A stretch of DNA of 35,884 nt from Calothrix brevissima NIES-22 (lineage in GTDB: Bacteria; Cyanobacteriota; Cyanobacteriia; Cyanobacteriales; Nostocaceae). Under the pieces are notes generated by a model. It was not told where the DNA came from, did not search any database, and saw only the letters and a program-made list of their open reading frames with translations. The stretch spans positions 1-35,884 of the forward strand of contig NZ_AP018213.1 of NCBI RefSeq assembly GCF_002367995.1, read 5' to 3'. Below are positions 7,784 to 16,276 of the stretch, one piece after another. The first letter of the stretch is position 1, and each line of letters opens with the position of its first letter. Made by a program: the position numbers and the translations under genes.

Positions 7784-8695
7784 ATGGGGATAAATTTTTT
7801 TGAATTACTTAACCCTGTATTAGATAAGGAAATAACTTTTATTTCTAACCAATTAACAATACCTCCAGAAGAAGTTTATAAACTTCTTCTGGAGGAAGCT
7901 GAACGTAATCAATTAGAGTGGTACTCCAATAGAGTTCCTAACTTGAACTATGAAATCCCTGCTTGCAGACTTGCGTATCTGTATATCGTTGCTGCTGCCA
8001 ATGCCAGCACATTTCAATATGTTCTGGAATCAAATGAAAACTTGCGTAGTTATATTTTAGGGATCGCAGAACAGTATCATGAGTTAAAAATTTGTGCTTT
8101 CGGTGCTGGACCTGGTACAGAACTACTGGGATTGGCAAAGTTTTTTGATAAACAAAAACTTGGTAACAGCGTCAGTGTAGATTTTCAACTGCTCGATAAA
8201 GTTCAGGAATGGACAAGCTCTTGGTATTGTATAAGAGATCAAATAAATGAATATTTCAAAAGCATATATGGGGTTGTTCGCTCAAACTGGCCAATGATAA
8301 CATCAGGAAATTTTATAGCTTGTGATGTTACTGAATTGGATCGTCTTTCTTATCTTGCAAATGTATGGCAACAAGATTTATATGTAATAAATTTCTTATT
8401 ATCCGAAATATTTAATGATGATCCAGGATTACGTTCATTTTTAAGCAAGGTTGTAGAACTTGCGCCTAAAGGAGCAAGATTTGTTTTTATAGAAAGACGT
8501 GGTGCCATGTGGGAAGAACGTATGAAAAATATTGCTACAGACTCAGGATTAATTCTTTCTCCATTTATAGAATCAAAAGGTAATTTAGCGGATGAAGAGC
8601 CAACAAAATTAGGTTTAATATACAGTGCTATTTCCGAAATCAGAAAGCCGCGTTTAACTTGGAATGTTGTATATAGTGTTGGGGTTAAACAATAG
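7784..8695 (+). CDS. SAM-dependent methyltransferase-like protein
   Basis: This 303-residue protein contains ICAFGAGPGTE at about residues 103-113, a clear class I methyltransferase motif I (the glycine-rich SAM-binding loop). LLDKV at about 136-140 is placed like the acidic end of strand 2. FIACDVTEL (177-185) and the strand VINFLLSEIF (201-210) are placed like motifs II and IV. The 100-residue N-terminal region is helical and may bind substrate. The substrate is unknown; no (D/N/S)PP(Y/W/F) motif of adenine/cytosine DNA methylases is present, so DNA amino-methylation is unlikely. It has its own promoter-like site and precedes an AlkB-family gene in the same direction, with a 185-base gap, so co-regulation is possible but not shown. 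Confidence 0.72.
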   Translation: MGINFFELLNPVLDKEITFISNQLTIPPEEVYKLLLEEAERNQLEWYSNRVPNLNYEIPACRLAYLYIVAAANASTFQYVLESNENLRSYILGIAEQYHELKICAFGAGPGTELLGLAKFFDKQKLGNSVSVDFQLLDKVQEWTSSWYCIRDQINEYFKSIYGVVRSNWPMITSGNFIACDVTELDRLSYLANVWQQDLYVINFLLSEIFNDDPGLRSFLSKVVELAPKGARFVFIERRGAMWEERMKNIATDSGLILSPFIESKGNLADEEPTKLGLIYSAISEIRKPRLTWNVVYSVGVKQ

Positions 8696-8892
8696 TTTCA
8701 ATAAAGGCGAGTTTGTCAATTCAACAAAATCTAAATATAATACCCTTCTTGAAGAAGGCTCCAAGCGTTGCAATCACAGCAAAAAAAGTCAATAGCTTGA
8801 TAGAAGCGTTTCAGAAAACGCCTATAATGCTTACTTACACAAATAGGGATTAATAGATATAATAGACATATTCATGGGTATTGAATTTAAAT

Positions 8893-9531
8893 ATGAATAC
8901 TCAATTGAGCTTAAACCTTTGGGCTGATACACTTACCTCAAACTTACAGCCGGAAAAACTTTCTATTCCTGATGGAGATATTATATTTTACCCAAGCTAT
9001 TTCACAGAAGAAGAAAGTAATCGGATAATTCAAGAATTATTTAGAGAAATAAATTGGGGGCAAGATAAAATAAAATTCTATGGTAAAGAAATGAACTTAC
9101 CGAGGCTGACTGCTTGGTATGGTGATTCTGGCAAATATTATACATATTCAAATATTACAATGAATCCAATACCTTGGACACCAATGTTATTGTATATTAA
9201 AAATAAAATTGAAACAGTCGCTGAAGTAGTTTTTAACAGTGTATTACTCAATTTTTACCGTAATGGTAAAGACAGTATTTCATGGCATTCTGATGATGAA
9301 CCAGAATTGGGAAAAGAGCCAATAATTTATTCTGTAAGCTTTGGAGGAGAAAGAAAATTCCAGTTGAGACACAAATATAAAAATAATTTAGAAAAAATTG
9401 AATTAAAATTAAATCACGGTAGTCTTTTAATTATGCAAGGTAAAACGCAGGAATATTGGCAGCATCAGATACCTAAAACTTCCAAACTTGTAATGCCAAG
9501 AGTAAATCTAACTTTTAGAATTATAAAATAA
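8893..9531 (+). CDS. alkB: AlkB-family 2-oxoglutarate/Fe(II) dioxygenase
   Basis: This protein of 212 residues belongs to the AlkB family, which removes alkyl groups from DNA or RNA bases by oxidative demethylation. The iron-binding triad is visible: H-x-D in ISWHSDDE (about H132 and D134) and the distal His in WQHQIPK (about H191). The 2-oxoglutarate-binding arginines lie in RVNLTFR near the C-terminus. NFYRNGKDSISWHSDDE and the following YSVSFGGERKF strand are typical of the ALKBH2/3-like group. I start at ATG 8893; a TTG at 8881 would add four residues. It is AT-rich compared with the plasmid backbone genes. Intact catalytic residues suggest an active enzyme. Confidence 0.9.
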   Translation: MNTQLSLNLWADTLTSNLQPEKLSIPDGDIIFYPSYFTEEESNRIIQELFREINWGQDKIKFYGKEMNLPRLTAWYGDSGKYYTYSNITMNPIPWTPMLLYIKNKIETVAEVVFNSVLLNFYRNGKDSISWHSDDEPELGKEPIIYSVSFGGERKFQLRHKYKNNLEKIELKLNHGSLLIMQGKTQEYWQHQIPKTSKLVMPRVNLTFRIIK

Positions 9532-10067
9532 ATTGAATACATAGCTCCGTTTGCTGGTGACTACATATTAATTTGTATCCACACAAAATAAAAATTCAAT
9601 ATAAAAAGTCAATGTACAACTATGGTGTAGATTGTTTAGTTGCAGCTTGCTTTGATGTTGATTTTTTATGCAATATTTCTAGGAAATAATGATAGATTTG
9701 GCATTTTGAACTACTACTATTTATATTTGGCTCTTCCAAACTAGATATGTTAAATTAACAACAGAAATACCAATTTAGTTTACTTAAACTGTCCAACTGA
9801 AAGGGAATTCTTTTTTAGAGGAGCTAAAACAAAAGCTTTTCTAGAGTCAACTGAATACATTTAGTTATTAACCTCGCTAAATATTAGCGTAGCTTGTTAC
9901 TGTATAAAGTTTGCTACGCATTAGGATTTTTTAACTTGTGCAGTTTCTCTGTTAGCCTTTCTCCCACAACAGCGATACGCAGTAATGGCTCTCAAAAAGC
10001 TTTCGGAGCCAGGCTTTCATATCCAAAGTAAGAAATGGCATTAAGACTGTTGCTTAATCCCGATTGT
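9532..10067. other. non-coding spacer
   Basis: About 540 bases with no credible gene, lying between the 3' ends of the alkB-like gene and the rep gene. There is a small palindrome CGCTAAATATTAGCG at 9875-9889 and scattered short repeats of the cyanobacterial intergenic type. A 25-codon ATG frame near 9613 has no support. Confidence 0.5.
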
Positions 10068-12809
10068 TCATCCAATTCCCAACCAAGGCCGCAGATTAGC
10101 ACGGCGAACTTTCACCCCTGGCTGAGTCTTCGTCCCAATCCGAATATCATTTGATTGCCCACACTCCCAAACATAAACTAATTCGCCATTATACTCAGCC
10201 AACGAATCTACACTCAGTCGCCACACACTATTAGCCGCATCCTTAATATGTTGCAGTTGGTCATGATTAAACCCAGCAACCGCTTGACGTAATTCCTCAA
10301 CTCTTAGCGACAACACCAGCTGACCCAGTGACGACCTATCATCCCAGTTATTAATCATCTGCTGCGTCACAGATGGACTAGTGACGACCTTTTGCGCCTC
10401 ATCGGTCGTCACCGTGACGACCTCTTGACGACCCAAAACACTTTCTGTTGTTGGATTTCCTTCCAGTGACGACCCATCCCCCTCATTCTGCTCCACAGGA
10501 GATAACATCGAGCTGCATTCGTTGCTCTCTTCTGTGATTCCATGAGCAAAAAGGTCGTCACTTGTAAAAAATCCGTCACTACCAATACTTTCAGTCGTCA
10601 CTTGGGTTGTCAATTCTGTCTTCACTAGGTCGTCACCTTTTTGAATAAGGTCGTCACTAGTAGAAATCAACAACGGGAAATTATTCCCTGGCTTGCGGAT
10701 ACCAACACAAGTAATAAACCGTCCCTTATTGGTTTTGCGCTTAGTAGCATCAATCCCCAATTGCGCTTTCAGCAAATTCAGCAACGTACTCGAAAACCGT
10801 TGCTTATTCATCGTTCCTTGCCCGTTATTACTCGCCCATTGCGCGTAATTGGGATAAAGAAACTCTTCGGGGTTTTGGCTAATATCACCAATACCCGTAA
10901 TAGCTTTGGGGTCATAGTACAAACATTCATCAGCCCAATTCGCCAAAGGATTAGTCTCCATGAGGATTTCTTTGCTAAAAGCCGCCAATGACGGCACTTT
11001 GCTATTTGTATCCACAAACAAATCCTGAACTTGGGCAAAGGGCATTTCTAGCACCCAGGACAGCAAACCAGGCAGATAAGGCGTAAACTCCGCTATCAAA
11101 TCCCGGCGCTGATGGGGCGGAATGACATGATTAAACGGCATCGACAGGCGACGGCGAGCTGTAGCGTTAGTGTAATCCGTGCTTTGCATCGCTTCATTGG
11201 CAGCTACCATCACCACACCATGAAATTTAAAACTGCCAGTTTGCTGTACTCCTTTCTTCTCATGTCGCAGGTCGTCATAGCCTGTAATGGCTTTAAAGAC
11301 ACTGACATCACCTGTGTAGCGTTCTGAATCAGTAATACAAATCAGCTTCTTACCGTAGAAGGAAGCTGTTTCAAAGCGATTTTGTTCTAGTTGCTTCAGA
11401 GTAGTGATAGCGTAGTTTTCTTTACCGACTAATTCCTGTACTAGTCTCAGGATTGTGCCCTTCCCAGTACCGCCAGCGCCGATTAACTCTAAATACCTTT
11501 GCATCTTGCCGCCCCGTTCGGTAATGGTGGCGTTAATGGCAGCGCGAATTACTTCCACCCACAGCAGTTGACCGTCACAAACTTCCAGTAGCCATTGCTT
11601 GATAGGGTCACAACCGACACTGCGGTCAGCCCACTTAAAGGGCAACTGTGTCAGCATTCGATAACCAGGGGCGTGGGGGTAGGTTTTCAGGGTATTCACA
11701 TCCAGCACGCAATCTTGTAAGCAGATGAAGCCAGGACAGACTTCCCAGTGATTAATTCTTAAATCCCCCTTGAGGAGATTCAGGGTATTAGCTACAAACC
11801 GATAGCCAAAATCTGGTCTGCGAGATCGCAATTCTGTGACGATAATATCTTGGGCTTCCTCATGGGGAATTTCACCCCAGACACCCTGCTTTTGTTCGGC
11901 TTCATACCAGTACCAAGCTTTATTGGCTACGTGCCAAGCTAGGCGATTGCGGTAATTTTCCGCGATAAATGCTGCAAAAGCTGATTCTGACAACATTTTG
12001 TTGTCAATTTCGCTTTCGCGGAACTGACGTTCCCAAACTTCTAAGGAAACAGCTTTAGCTAGCACTTTCTCTCGAAAAGCGTCGTCGCCGTTGGCTTGAA
12101 TATAATCGTCCATTCCTTTCCCCTCATCTGTACTCCAGTTGCCTGTGGCGATGTACACAGGCACTTTAAACTTAGCTAATTGGTGAGCTAGTTTTCTTTG
12201 GGCGGCAATCACATTTTTGTTAGTAACAGCGCGTTCGTCCGCGTCAAAGGCAATAATCCAGCCAAAATTAGCACGGGCTAGGAATTCTAGGGTATCGACT
12301 AGGTAACGTTTGCCTTGGGGGTCGTTTTTGGCGGGTGTTAAGCCTTGTTCGACACCAGCCAGGGCTACTGTGGGTAAGTCGTGAGAACAGCCGGCGATCG
12401 CCTTAAATAGTCCCTCGGTCAAAAGTAAGCAAGGATGACCGTTGATGTGATAACAAAGTGCTTTGAGGGCTTCTAAATCCACCCAGTAGCGCGGATTGTG
12501 GGGATGACGGGGTAACATTGCGTCATATTCTTCTTTGGTAGCTGTGCGATACTTGGGGGCTTTTTTCTCGTCGGTGTTTTTCCAGGGCTTGTTAGGGCGG
12601 TACTGCCCAAAACCGTTGCTGCCTTCTAGCCAAATGCCAGCTGATTGGGCTGTGTATCCTAAGCGCTGGGTCGCTTCTTTAATGTCCATTGAGCGACAGT
12701 TAGCAGCTATCCATTCAGGGCATAAACCGCGTTTTGTTACACACTCTTTGTAGTGTCTGTCTGTAAGTCTTTTGGTAGTCAGCGTTGCGGTTGTTGGTGT
12801 AGTATTCAT
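10068..12809 (-). CDS. plasmid replication protein: TOPRIM-like primase plus SF3 helicase
   Basis: This 913-residue protein is probably the replication initiator. Residues about 110-240 look like a TOPRIM/DUF3854-type domain: LLLTEGLFKA supplies the conserved Glu (about 132) and FDADE the D-x-D (about 189-191). Residues about 435-570 form an SF3/D5-type helicase domain: Walker A GAGGTGKGT (about 444-452), Walker B LICITDSE (about 489-496), sensor Asn in VMVAANEA (about 533-540) and the ARRRL arginine cluster near 551. A linker of about 715-850 is S/T/D-rich and low-complexity, and its DNA holds the GTGACGACC repeats listed separately. The C-terminal 80 residues form another small domain. A 53-residue RHH protein gene lies upstream on the same strand, as in many rep/cop modules. 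Confidence 0.88.
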   Translation of the reverse strand: MNTTPTTATLTTKRLTDRHYKECVTKRGLCPEWIAANCRSMDIKEATQRLGYTAQSAGIWLEGSNGFGQYRPNKPWKNTDEKKAPKYRTATKEEYDAMLPRHPHNPRYWVDLEALKALCYHINGHPCLLLTEGLFKAIAGCSHDLPTVALAGVEQGLTPAKNDPQGKRYLVDTLEFLARANFGWIIAFDADERAVTNKNVIAAQRKLAHQLAKFKVPVYIATGNWSTDEGKGMDDYIQANGDDAFREKVLAKAVSLEVWERQFRESEIDNKMLSESAFAAFIAENYRNRLAWHVANKAWYWYEAEQKQGVWGEIPHEEAQDIIVTELRSRRPDFGYRFVANTLNLLKGDLRINHWEVCPGFICLQDCVLDVNTLKTYPHAPGYRMLTQLPFKWADRSVGCDPIKQWLLEVCDGQLLWVEVIRAAINATITERGGKMQRYLELIGAGGTGKGTILRLVQELVGKENYAITTLKQLEQNRFETASFYGKKLICITDSERYTGDVSVFKAITGYDDLRHEKKGVQQTGSFKFHGVVMVAANEAMQSTDYTNATARRRLSMPFNHVIPPHQRRDLIAEFTPYLPGLLSWVLEMPFAQVQDLFVDTNSKVPSLAAFSKEILMETNPLANWADECLYYDPKAITGIGDISQNPEEFLYPNYAQWASNNGQGTMNKQRFSSTLLNLLKAQLGIDATKRKTNKGRFITCVGIRKPGNNFPLLISTSDDLIQKGDDLVKTELTTQVTTESIGSDGFFTSDDLFAHGITEESNECSSMLSPVEQNEGDGSSLEGNPTTESVLGRQEVVTVTTDEAQKVVTSPSVTQQMINNWDDRSSLGQLVLSLRVEELRQAVAGFNHDQLQHIKDAANSVWRLSVDSLAEYNGELVYVWECGQSNDIRIGTKTQPGVKVRRANLRPWLGIG
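10328..10657. repeat. iteron-like array of GTGACGACC motifs inside the rep gene
   Basis: Ten copies of a 9-base motif GTGACGACC lie within 330 bases. Plus orientation: 10328, 10381, 10414, 10425 (one mismatch) and 10466. Minus orientation: 10404, 10553, 10593 (one mismatch), 10628 and 10649. Copies at 10404-10412 and 10414-10422 form a perfect palindrome with a one-base centre, and the last two are 21 bases apart. The copies are read in different frames of the rep protein (VVT, VTT, DDL, SSL, GRQ), so it is the DNA that is conserved and not the peptide. The array is probably a Rep-binding region or origin embedded in the gene. Confidence 0.8.
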
Positions 12810-12819
12810 TTTGATTACT

Positions 12820-12938
12820 CCGGATTTTTCAAAATCCGGGTAACTCCTTATTGCAACACGACCGCAGAACTAGTTATGATAGATATGCGATCGCGGTTCC
12901 GAAACGTCTTGCAGGACATTTTCAATTCGGAGTTACCC
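12820..12938. promoter_or_regulatory. inverted repeats upstream of rep, possible operator/leader structure
   Basis: Just before the rep start, CCGGATTTT (12820-12828) and AAAATCCGG (12831-12839) form a 9-bp stem with a two-base loop. GGGTAACTCC at 12838-12847 recurs inverted as GGAGTTACCC at 12929-12938. These lie between the RHH gene and rep, where copy-number control acts in many plasmids. An RHH protein binding the inverted sites, or a leader RNA fold, are both possible. Confidence 0.4.
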
Positions 12939-13029
12939 GCGTTATGACAAGACAATTAATAAAAATCCAGTCTCCACTGGTACGCATCCCCTCTAGCTCC
13001 TACTAGTGGGGATTTGTGTATAAGAGACG

Positions 13030-13107
13030 CTAAATCTGTTGATTGTTTCTGCCCTCCCACCTCATGTCGTTTTGGGTTGTGATGTCCGGTTGATCAGCGT
13101 TAGTCAT
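13030..13107 (-). CDS. possible 25-residue leader peptide between the RHH gene and rep
   Basis: An ATG at 13107 begins one base after the stop codon of the RHH gene, and a 25-codon frame runs to TAG at 13030. The peptide is polar (begins MTNADQPDITTQND and contains RWEGRNNQQ). Very close spacing suggests translational coupling with the RHH gene, and the position upstream of rep recalls leader peptides in plasmid copy control. The ORF is short and could be chance. Confidence 0.25.
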   Translation of the reverse strand: MTNADQPDITTQNDMRWEGRNNQQI

Positions 13108-13108
13108 A

Positions 13109-13270
13109 TTACTTCTTGCTCGCTTTTTTTTCATGGTCTGTTACTGCTTGCTGGGCGATTAGCTCAACTAAATTTGATAGCGTTCGGTTTTCGCTGTCCG
13201 CCCATTCTTGTAGTTTTTCTTTTAACTCAGGACTGCACGTAAAAGTTACTTTCGCCTTAGACGTTGCCAT
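13109..13270 (-). CDS. 53-residue ribbon-helix-helix DNA-binding protein (CopG-like)
   Basis: This short gene encodes a basic RHH protein. The strand KVTFTCSP (residues 7-14) is followed by helix LKEKLQEWADSE and, after the turn NRTLSN, by helix LVELIAQQAV, the Arc/CopG pattern. The C-terminus is lysine-rich. The ATG is at 13270, and a promoter-like pair lies directly upstream. RHH proteins of this size upstream of a plasmid rep gene usually repress rep transcription, so a copy-control role is the best inference, with the inverted GGGTAACTCC sites near 12838 and 12929 as candidate operators. No similarity search was done. The reverse-strand frame over it (13039-13242) is not a gene. Confidence 0.75.
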   Translation of the reverse strand: MATSKAKVTFTCSPELKEKLQEWADSENRTLSNLVELIAQQAVTDHEKKASKK

Positions 13271-13670
13271 TAATTAGAAAAGTTCTGATATATTATGACA
13301 CCTTCAGTTAACATCAAAACTCGTCAAAAAGCATCTGGTTCTAATTAGTTCACTACTTAGTTGACAAGTTCGGAACTTATCTTCTAGTATATTAGTGTCA
13401 AGGTTATCGATACGTCAAATAAATCAGGACAGCCGCAAGTAAGACCCAAGCGCAAAACGCTAAGGCGATTTCCTTTTGAGGGTTGCTCTCTCTTGCGAGC
13501 GCTGTTTTGAGAGCATTCAACTCAACTATTCACAGCAATATCTGCATTGCGTCCGCTATCTAACTGTGGTCGCGGTAATTGTACGTGTCTGCATGACGTA
13601 CTTAAGATTCATGCAGCTCAATTTACACAATTTATAAGCAATTAGCTCACTATCAAATAGAGGTGAAATA
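13271..13670. other. intergenic region between divergent genes with promoter-like sites
   Basis: About 400 bases. On the minus strand, a TTGATG box (plus-strand bases 13312-13317) and a TAATAT box (13290-13295) spaced by 16 bases could drive the RHH gene. On the plus strand, TTGACA (13361-13366) and TAGTAT (13385-13390) spaced by 18 bases could drive the rightward cluster beginning at 13671. The rest, including 13440-13660, shows no gene. Confidence 0.4.
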
Positions 13671-14183
13671 ATGCTGACATCTAATCAGATCAGGCGTTTA
13701 CAAACTACCGACCGATGGCTGAGAGAGATTAGAGATTCAGAAGGATTTAAAGTCTTGAATTACTTCCCAGATGCAACTTTAGGAGATGCAATTCAGGCTG
13801 TTGATGAACTATTACAGTCACATAATTACTGTAATGAAAAGTCTGCTTCTTTTACTGATAACCAGTTGCAAAAGTATTTAGAACAAAAGCCAGTAATGAA
13901 CATTCGCCGTGTGGTAACTCTGCGTGAAAAGATGAGTTCATTCATCCAAAATGCAGCATCAGAAGTAGCAGTTCTGAGCTTACTAACAACAGGTTTTATG
14001 GTTGTTGGTACTATCTTTTGTCACGGCGTTGACCGCATTGAGCAAAGTAGAGGCTCAGAATATCAGCCTACATGGATCAACAACGCTCTTATTTTTGAAG
14101 GAAGCGCCATTGCATCTATCGCCGTCTTCTTGGGTGCAAACTTGATTGGTGCATGTGCAGCAGGAGGCAAGAAAGATGCATGA
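13671..14183 (+). CDS. hypothetical protein with two membrane segments
   Basis: This 170-residue protein is not one I recognise. Residues 1-90 are soluble and helical, with a run typical of a DNA- or protein-binding helix pair but no clear domain. Hydrophobic segments lie at about 98-119 and 139-163, the latter glycine- and alanine-rich. It ends GGKKDA on the inside or outside of the membrane. ATG at 13671 follows AGAGGTGA, a good ribosome-binding site. It overlaps the next gene by eight bases, so the two are probably co-translated. It is the first gene of a rightward cluster running to 19088 that ends in a membrane-anchored ATPase; a common envelope-associated function is possible. Confidence 0.6.
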   Translation: MLTSNQIRRLQTTDRWLREIRDSEGFKVLNYFPDATLGDAIQAVDELLQSHNYCNEKSASFTDNQLQKYLEQKPVMNIRRVVTLREKMSSFIQNAASEVAVLSLLTTGFMVVGTIFCHGVDRIEQSRGSEYQPTWINNALIFEGSAIASIAVFLGANLIGACAAGGKKDA

Positions 14184-14451
14184 CTTAATTCATGTCTACG
14201 AACCTTCTAGCTTGTCACAGTCGAAAGTGTATCAAATAAAGGGTGCGCTGTATCGCTTTACAGGACAATGCCCTTGGGCAAGAATTGACCATCCACAATG
14301 GTGTTTCACCCCGCTTGCTGGACAAAGGCGAAAAGCCGACATCAAGCTAAATCAGAACAAAGTCAGACATGAGATTTATGAAGTCCCAGGTATGGTTGCC
14401 AACCGTAAATCTGAAGTCATGGGACAGGGGATACAACAAACCTTATTCTGA
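14176..14451 (+). CDS. hypothetical small basic protein
   Basis: This 91-residue protein is unrecognised. I start at ATG 14176, which overlaps the upstream stop and has AGGAGG at 14162-14167 eight bases before it; an earlier start at 14146 would give an N-terminus encoded entirely within the upstream gene. The sequence has several aromatic residues and a short YQIKGALYRFTGQ stretch that looks like beta strands, then a basic region with GQRRKADIKLNQNKVRHEIYEV. No membrane segment. The strong ribosome-binding site and tight overlap argue for a real gene translated with its neighbour. Confidence 0.6.
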   Translation: MHDLIHVYEPSSLSQSKVYQIKGALYRFTGQCPWARIDHPQWCFTPLAGQRRKADIKLNQNKVRHEIYEVPGMVANRKSEVMGQGIQQTLF

Positions 14452-14775
14452 TGTGTTCAATGCGACTGGCTTGAATGCACAGTTGAGCGACGCGATCGCA
14501 AAAACTAGGCGATTCGGGAGCGTAATCGTGGGGGGTAAGTAAGCAAGTGTCAGTAAGTCACAAATCCTGAAAAGTATTGTTATTGCGTGGTTATAGCCTC
14601 GTAAAAGCACGATGCCTGCGATTTGTCAGCGTTATTTTCCAAGGTTATTGATAGTTGTCAGCTAAATGCGTATATCAAATACCCTGAATCAGCTAATTAC
14701 GTACATCAAATACCTTGGACTTGTCCGGATTGTCAGTGAATTTTATACACCCTTAAGTAATAACCAAGAGGTAAT
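14452..14775. repeat. non-coding spacer with a 31-bp-period direct repeat
   Basis: About 320 bases without a gene. Two imperfect copies starting CAGCTAA and containing TCAAATACC lie at 14659-14686 and 14690-14716, period 31. They precede the 14776 gene by about 60 bases and could be regulatory sites. A HIP1 site (GCGATCGC) is at 14492. Confidence 0.5.
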
Positions 14776-15285
14776 GTGGCGACGAAAGAATATATAGCTA
14801 AGTATCGCCAGCTGAAGCTTCTTTACGAACGCGAGCTAGACAAACAGATTGCTGATATTACTTGGTATCGAGTGGTAGCAACCTTAAAGCAGCATTTCAG
14901 TTTTGAAGTACAGGCCAAGGATGCTCAAAAGATAGTAAGAGCATTCGCCGGACTAAAACGGCGCTACGGCAGTTTTACGGGTCGCGGTGAAGGTTTTAAC
15001 GAGCGGTGGCAAGCATTTAGATATTTCTATGAATTAGATACTCACTACGACGGCAGACAGTTTTTAGAGATTCTTGCAGACTATCTAAAAATCAATCTTG
15101 ATGACGTACCGCGTAGCACTCGTTATTACTGGTTTGAACGCGCTGGACTTTCTCTGAGTGCTATGGAAGGGCATCACAGCAAAGATTTAGCGCTTGTGGC
15201 CTTTGTTGCAGCTAAATGGGCAATTAACAAGCGCTCGCAACCAATGAAATCCGCAACCATCGAAGTTTTAACACTAGCCAAATAA
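14776..15285 (+). CDS. hypothetical protein
   Basis: This 169-residue basic protein starts with GTG at 14776, preceded by AAGAGGTA, a good ribosome-binding site. It appears all-helical and soluble; aromatic residues and arginines are common (RRYGSFTGRGEGF, STRYYWFERAGL). I do not recognise a family. It is followed after 12 bases by the next gene in the same direction. The composition is compatible with a nucleic-acid-binding protein, but no motif proves that. Confidence 0.55.
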   Translation: MATKEYIAKYRQLKLLYERELDKQIADITWYRVVATLKQHFSFEVQAKDAQKIVRAFAGLKRRYGSFTGRGEGFNERWQAFRYFYELDTHYDGRQFLEILADYLKINLDDVPRSTRYYWFERAGLSLSAMEGHHSKDLALVAFVAAKWAINKRSQPMKSATIEVLTLAK

Positions 15286-15297
15286 GGATTAATCACC

Positions 15298-15954
15298 ATG
15301 TCTGACAAATTTACTAATAACGTCCGCGCTCGCTTATACAAACAGGGCTATCAAGGATTTACCAAAGAAGATTACACAAGTGCAGCTATCGTTGTAGAGT
15401 GCGAAGACCTAAACAATCCCAGCAAAGACCAATTGAGCCAAGCCGTTGAATATCTCAAAACCAAAGCAACCAGCCAATTATCTGTTGCTGATGAACCCGT
15501 TGAAGAAACATTGCCAATACAAGCTCTAGCTGCACAGCCTGAATCTAATCAGCTTGCAGTTGCAGAACCAGAAATTAACGGTATCACTGTAACCAGTGAA
15601 GATAAGCATCAAATTATCACAGCCCAATCATCGGCGCTGGGGTTTGAGTTAACCGAACAAGAAACATTGAGCATTGCTACTGAAGTTGACGACACCTTTA
15701 CCGACTACAGCCAATTCCTCAGCAATGTAACATCTGCAATTAAAAGCTACGTGGATCATAAATTTGATGCCATCGAGCAATCATTTGAAGCTAACGCCCA
15801 AGACTTGAGACAACACGTAAACAGTAGAGCATCTAGATTGAATCAAAAAGTTAACAACTTTTCAGGGGACATTAAAGCGGATATGGGAGGTATCCGCCAA
15901 AACATTAAAAGCACCCAATTCTCAATCCTCACCAGGCTCAACGCGGTTCAATAG
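15298..15954 (+). CDS. hypothetical coiled-coil protein
   Basis: This 218-residue acidic protein is not recognised. Residues about 1-55 may form a small helical domain. Residues about 60-130 are low-complexity and rich in A, E, Q and T. Residues about 140-215 form a long predicted helix with heptad-like hydrophobics (VTSAIKSYVDHKFDAIEQSF, then LRQHVNSRASRLNQKVNNF), a good coiled-coil candidate, so it probably oligomerises. The ATG at 15298 follows AAGGATTAATCACC. It lies in the middle of the rightward cluster, where several neighbours are membrane proteins, and may be a scaffold in that assembly. Confidence 0.55.
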   Translation: MSDKFTNNVRARLYKQGYQGFTKEDYTSAAIVVECEDLNNPSKDQLSQAVEYLKTKATSQLSVADEPVEETLPIQALAAQPESNQLAVAEPEINGITVTSEDKHQIITAQSSALGFELTEQETLSIATEVDDTFTDYSQFLSNVTSAIKSYVDHKFDAIEQSFEANAQDLRQHVNSRASRLNQKVNNFSGDIKADMGGIRQNIKSTQFSILTRLNAVQ

Positions 15955-15961
15955 CGATGAA

Positions 15962-16276
15962 TTGACACTGCTTGAATGCTTAATGATTCGCTATGGCAGG
16001 ATGGACTATTTCTCAAGAATTGCTGTGAGTTTGGGTACGCTTGCTGCTGTGATTTTCCCCTTACATAACTGGCTATATCTGCCAATCAAAGAACATCAAC
16101 AATATCAGCAATATCAAAGACGTAAATCAGCTATTGAGCAATATGTAAGAACAATGTCTTACCACTGCAATCAAATCTTTACCCCACAAAAAGAGTATCG
16201 CTGTGAAAAATTCAATGAAGCTCAAGAATCAGGTAACTTCCAAATCACGCCACCTAGAACACCAGTTAAAAACTAA
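15962..16276 (+). CDS. small single-pass membrane protein, hypothetical
   Basis: This protein of up to 104 residues starts at a TTG at 15962 or, more likely, at ATG 15983 (97 residues). One hydrophobic segment at about residues 18-39 of the longer form (IAVSLGTLAAVIFPLHNWLYL) is followed by a polar, Q/Y-rich segment (EHQQYQQYQRRKS). Two cysteines (in YHCNQ and YRCEKF) in the exported or cytoplasmic tail could pair. The gene ends inside the start of the next gene, with about 60 bases shared in different frames. Unrecognised; the hydrophobic pattern and the packing with its neighbours support coding. Confidence 0.45.
   Translation: MTLLECLMIRYGRMDYFSRIAVSLGTLAAVIFPLHNWLYLPIKEHQQYQQYQRRKSAIEQYVRTMSYHCNQIFTPQKEYRCEKFNEAQESGNFQITPPRTPVKN

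Noticed and set aside
9613-9690. 25-codon ORF in the spacer after the alkB-like gene
   Set aside because: No ribosome-binding site or conserved pattern; it is within chance expectation for AT-rich DNA.
12753-13242. Plus-strand ORFs opposite the rep start and the RHH gene
   Set aside because: They are antisense to better supported genes and lack recognisable features.
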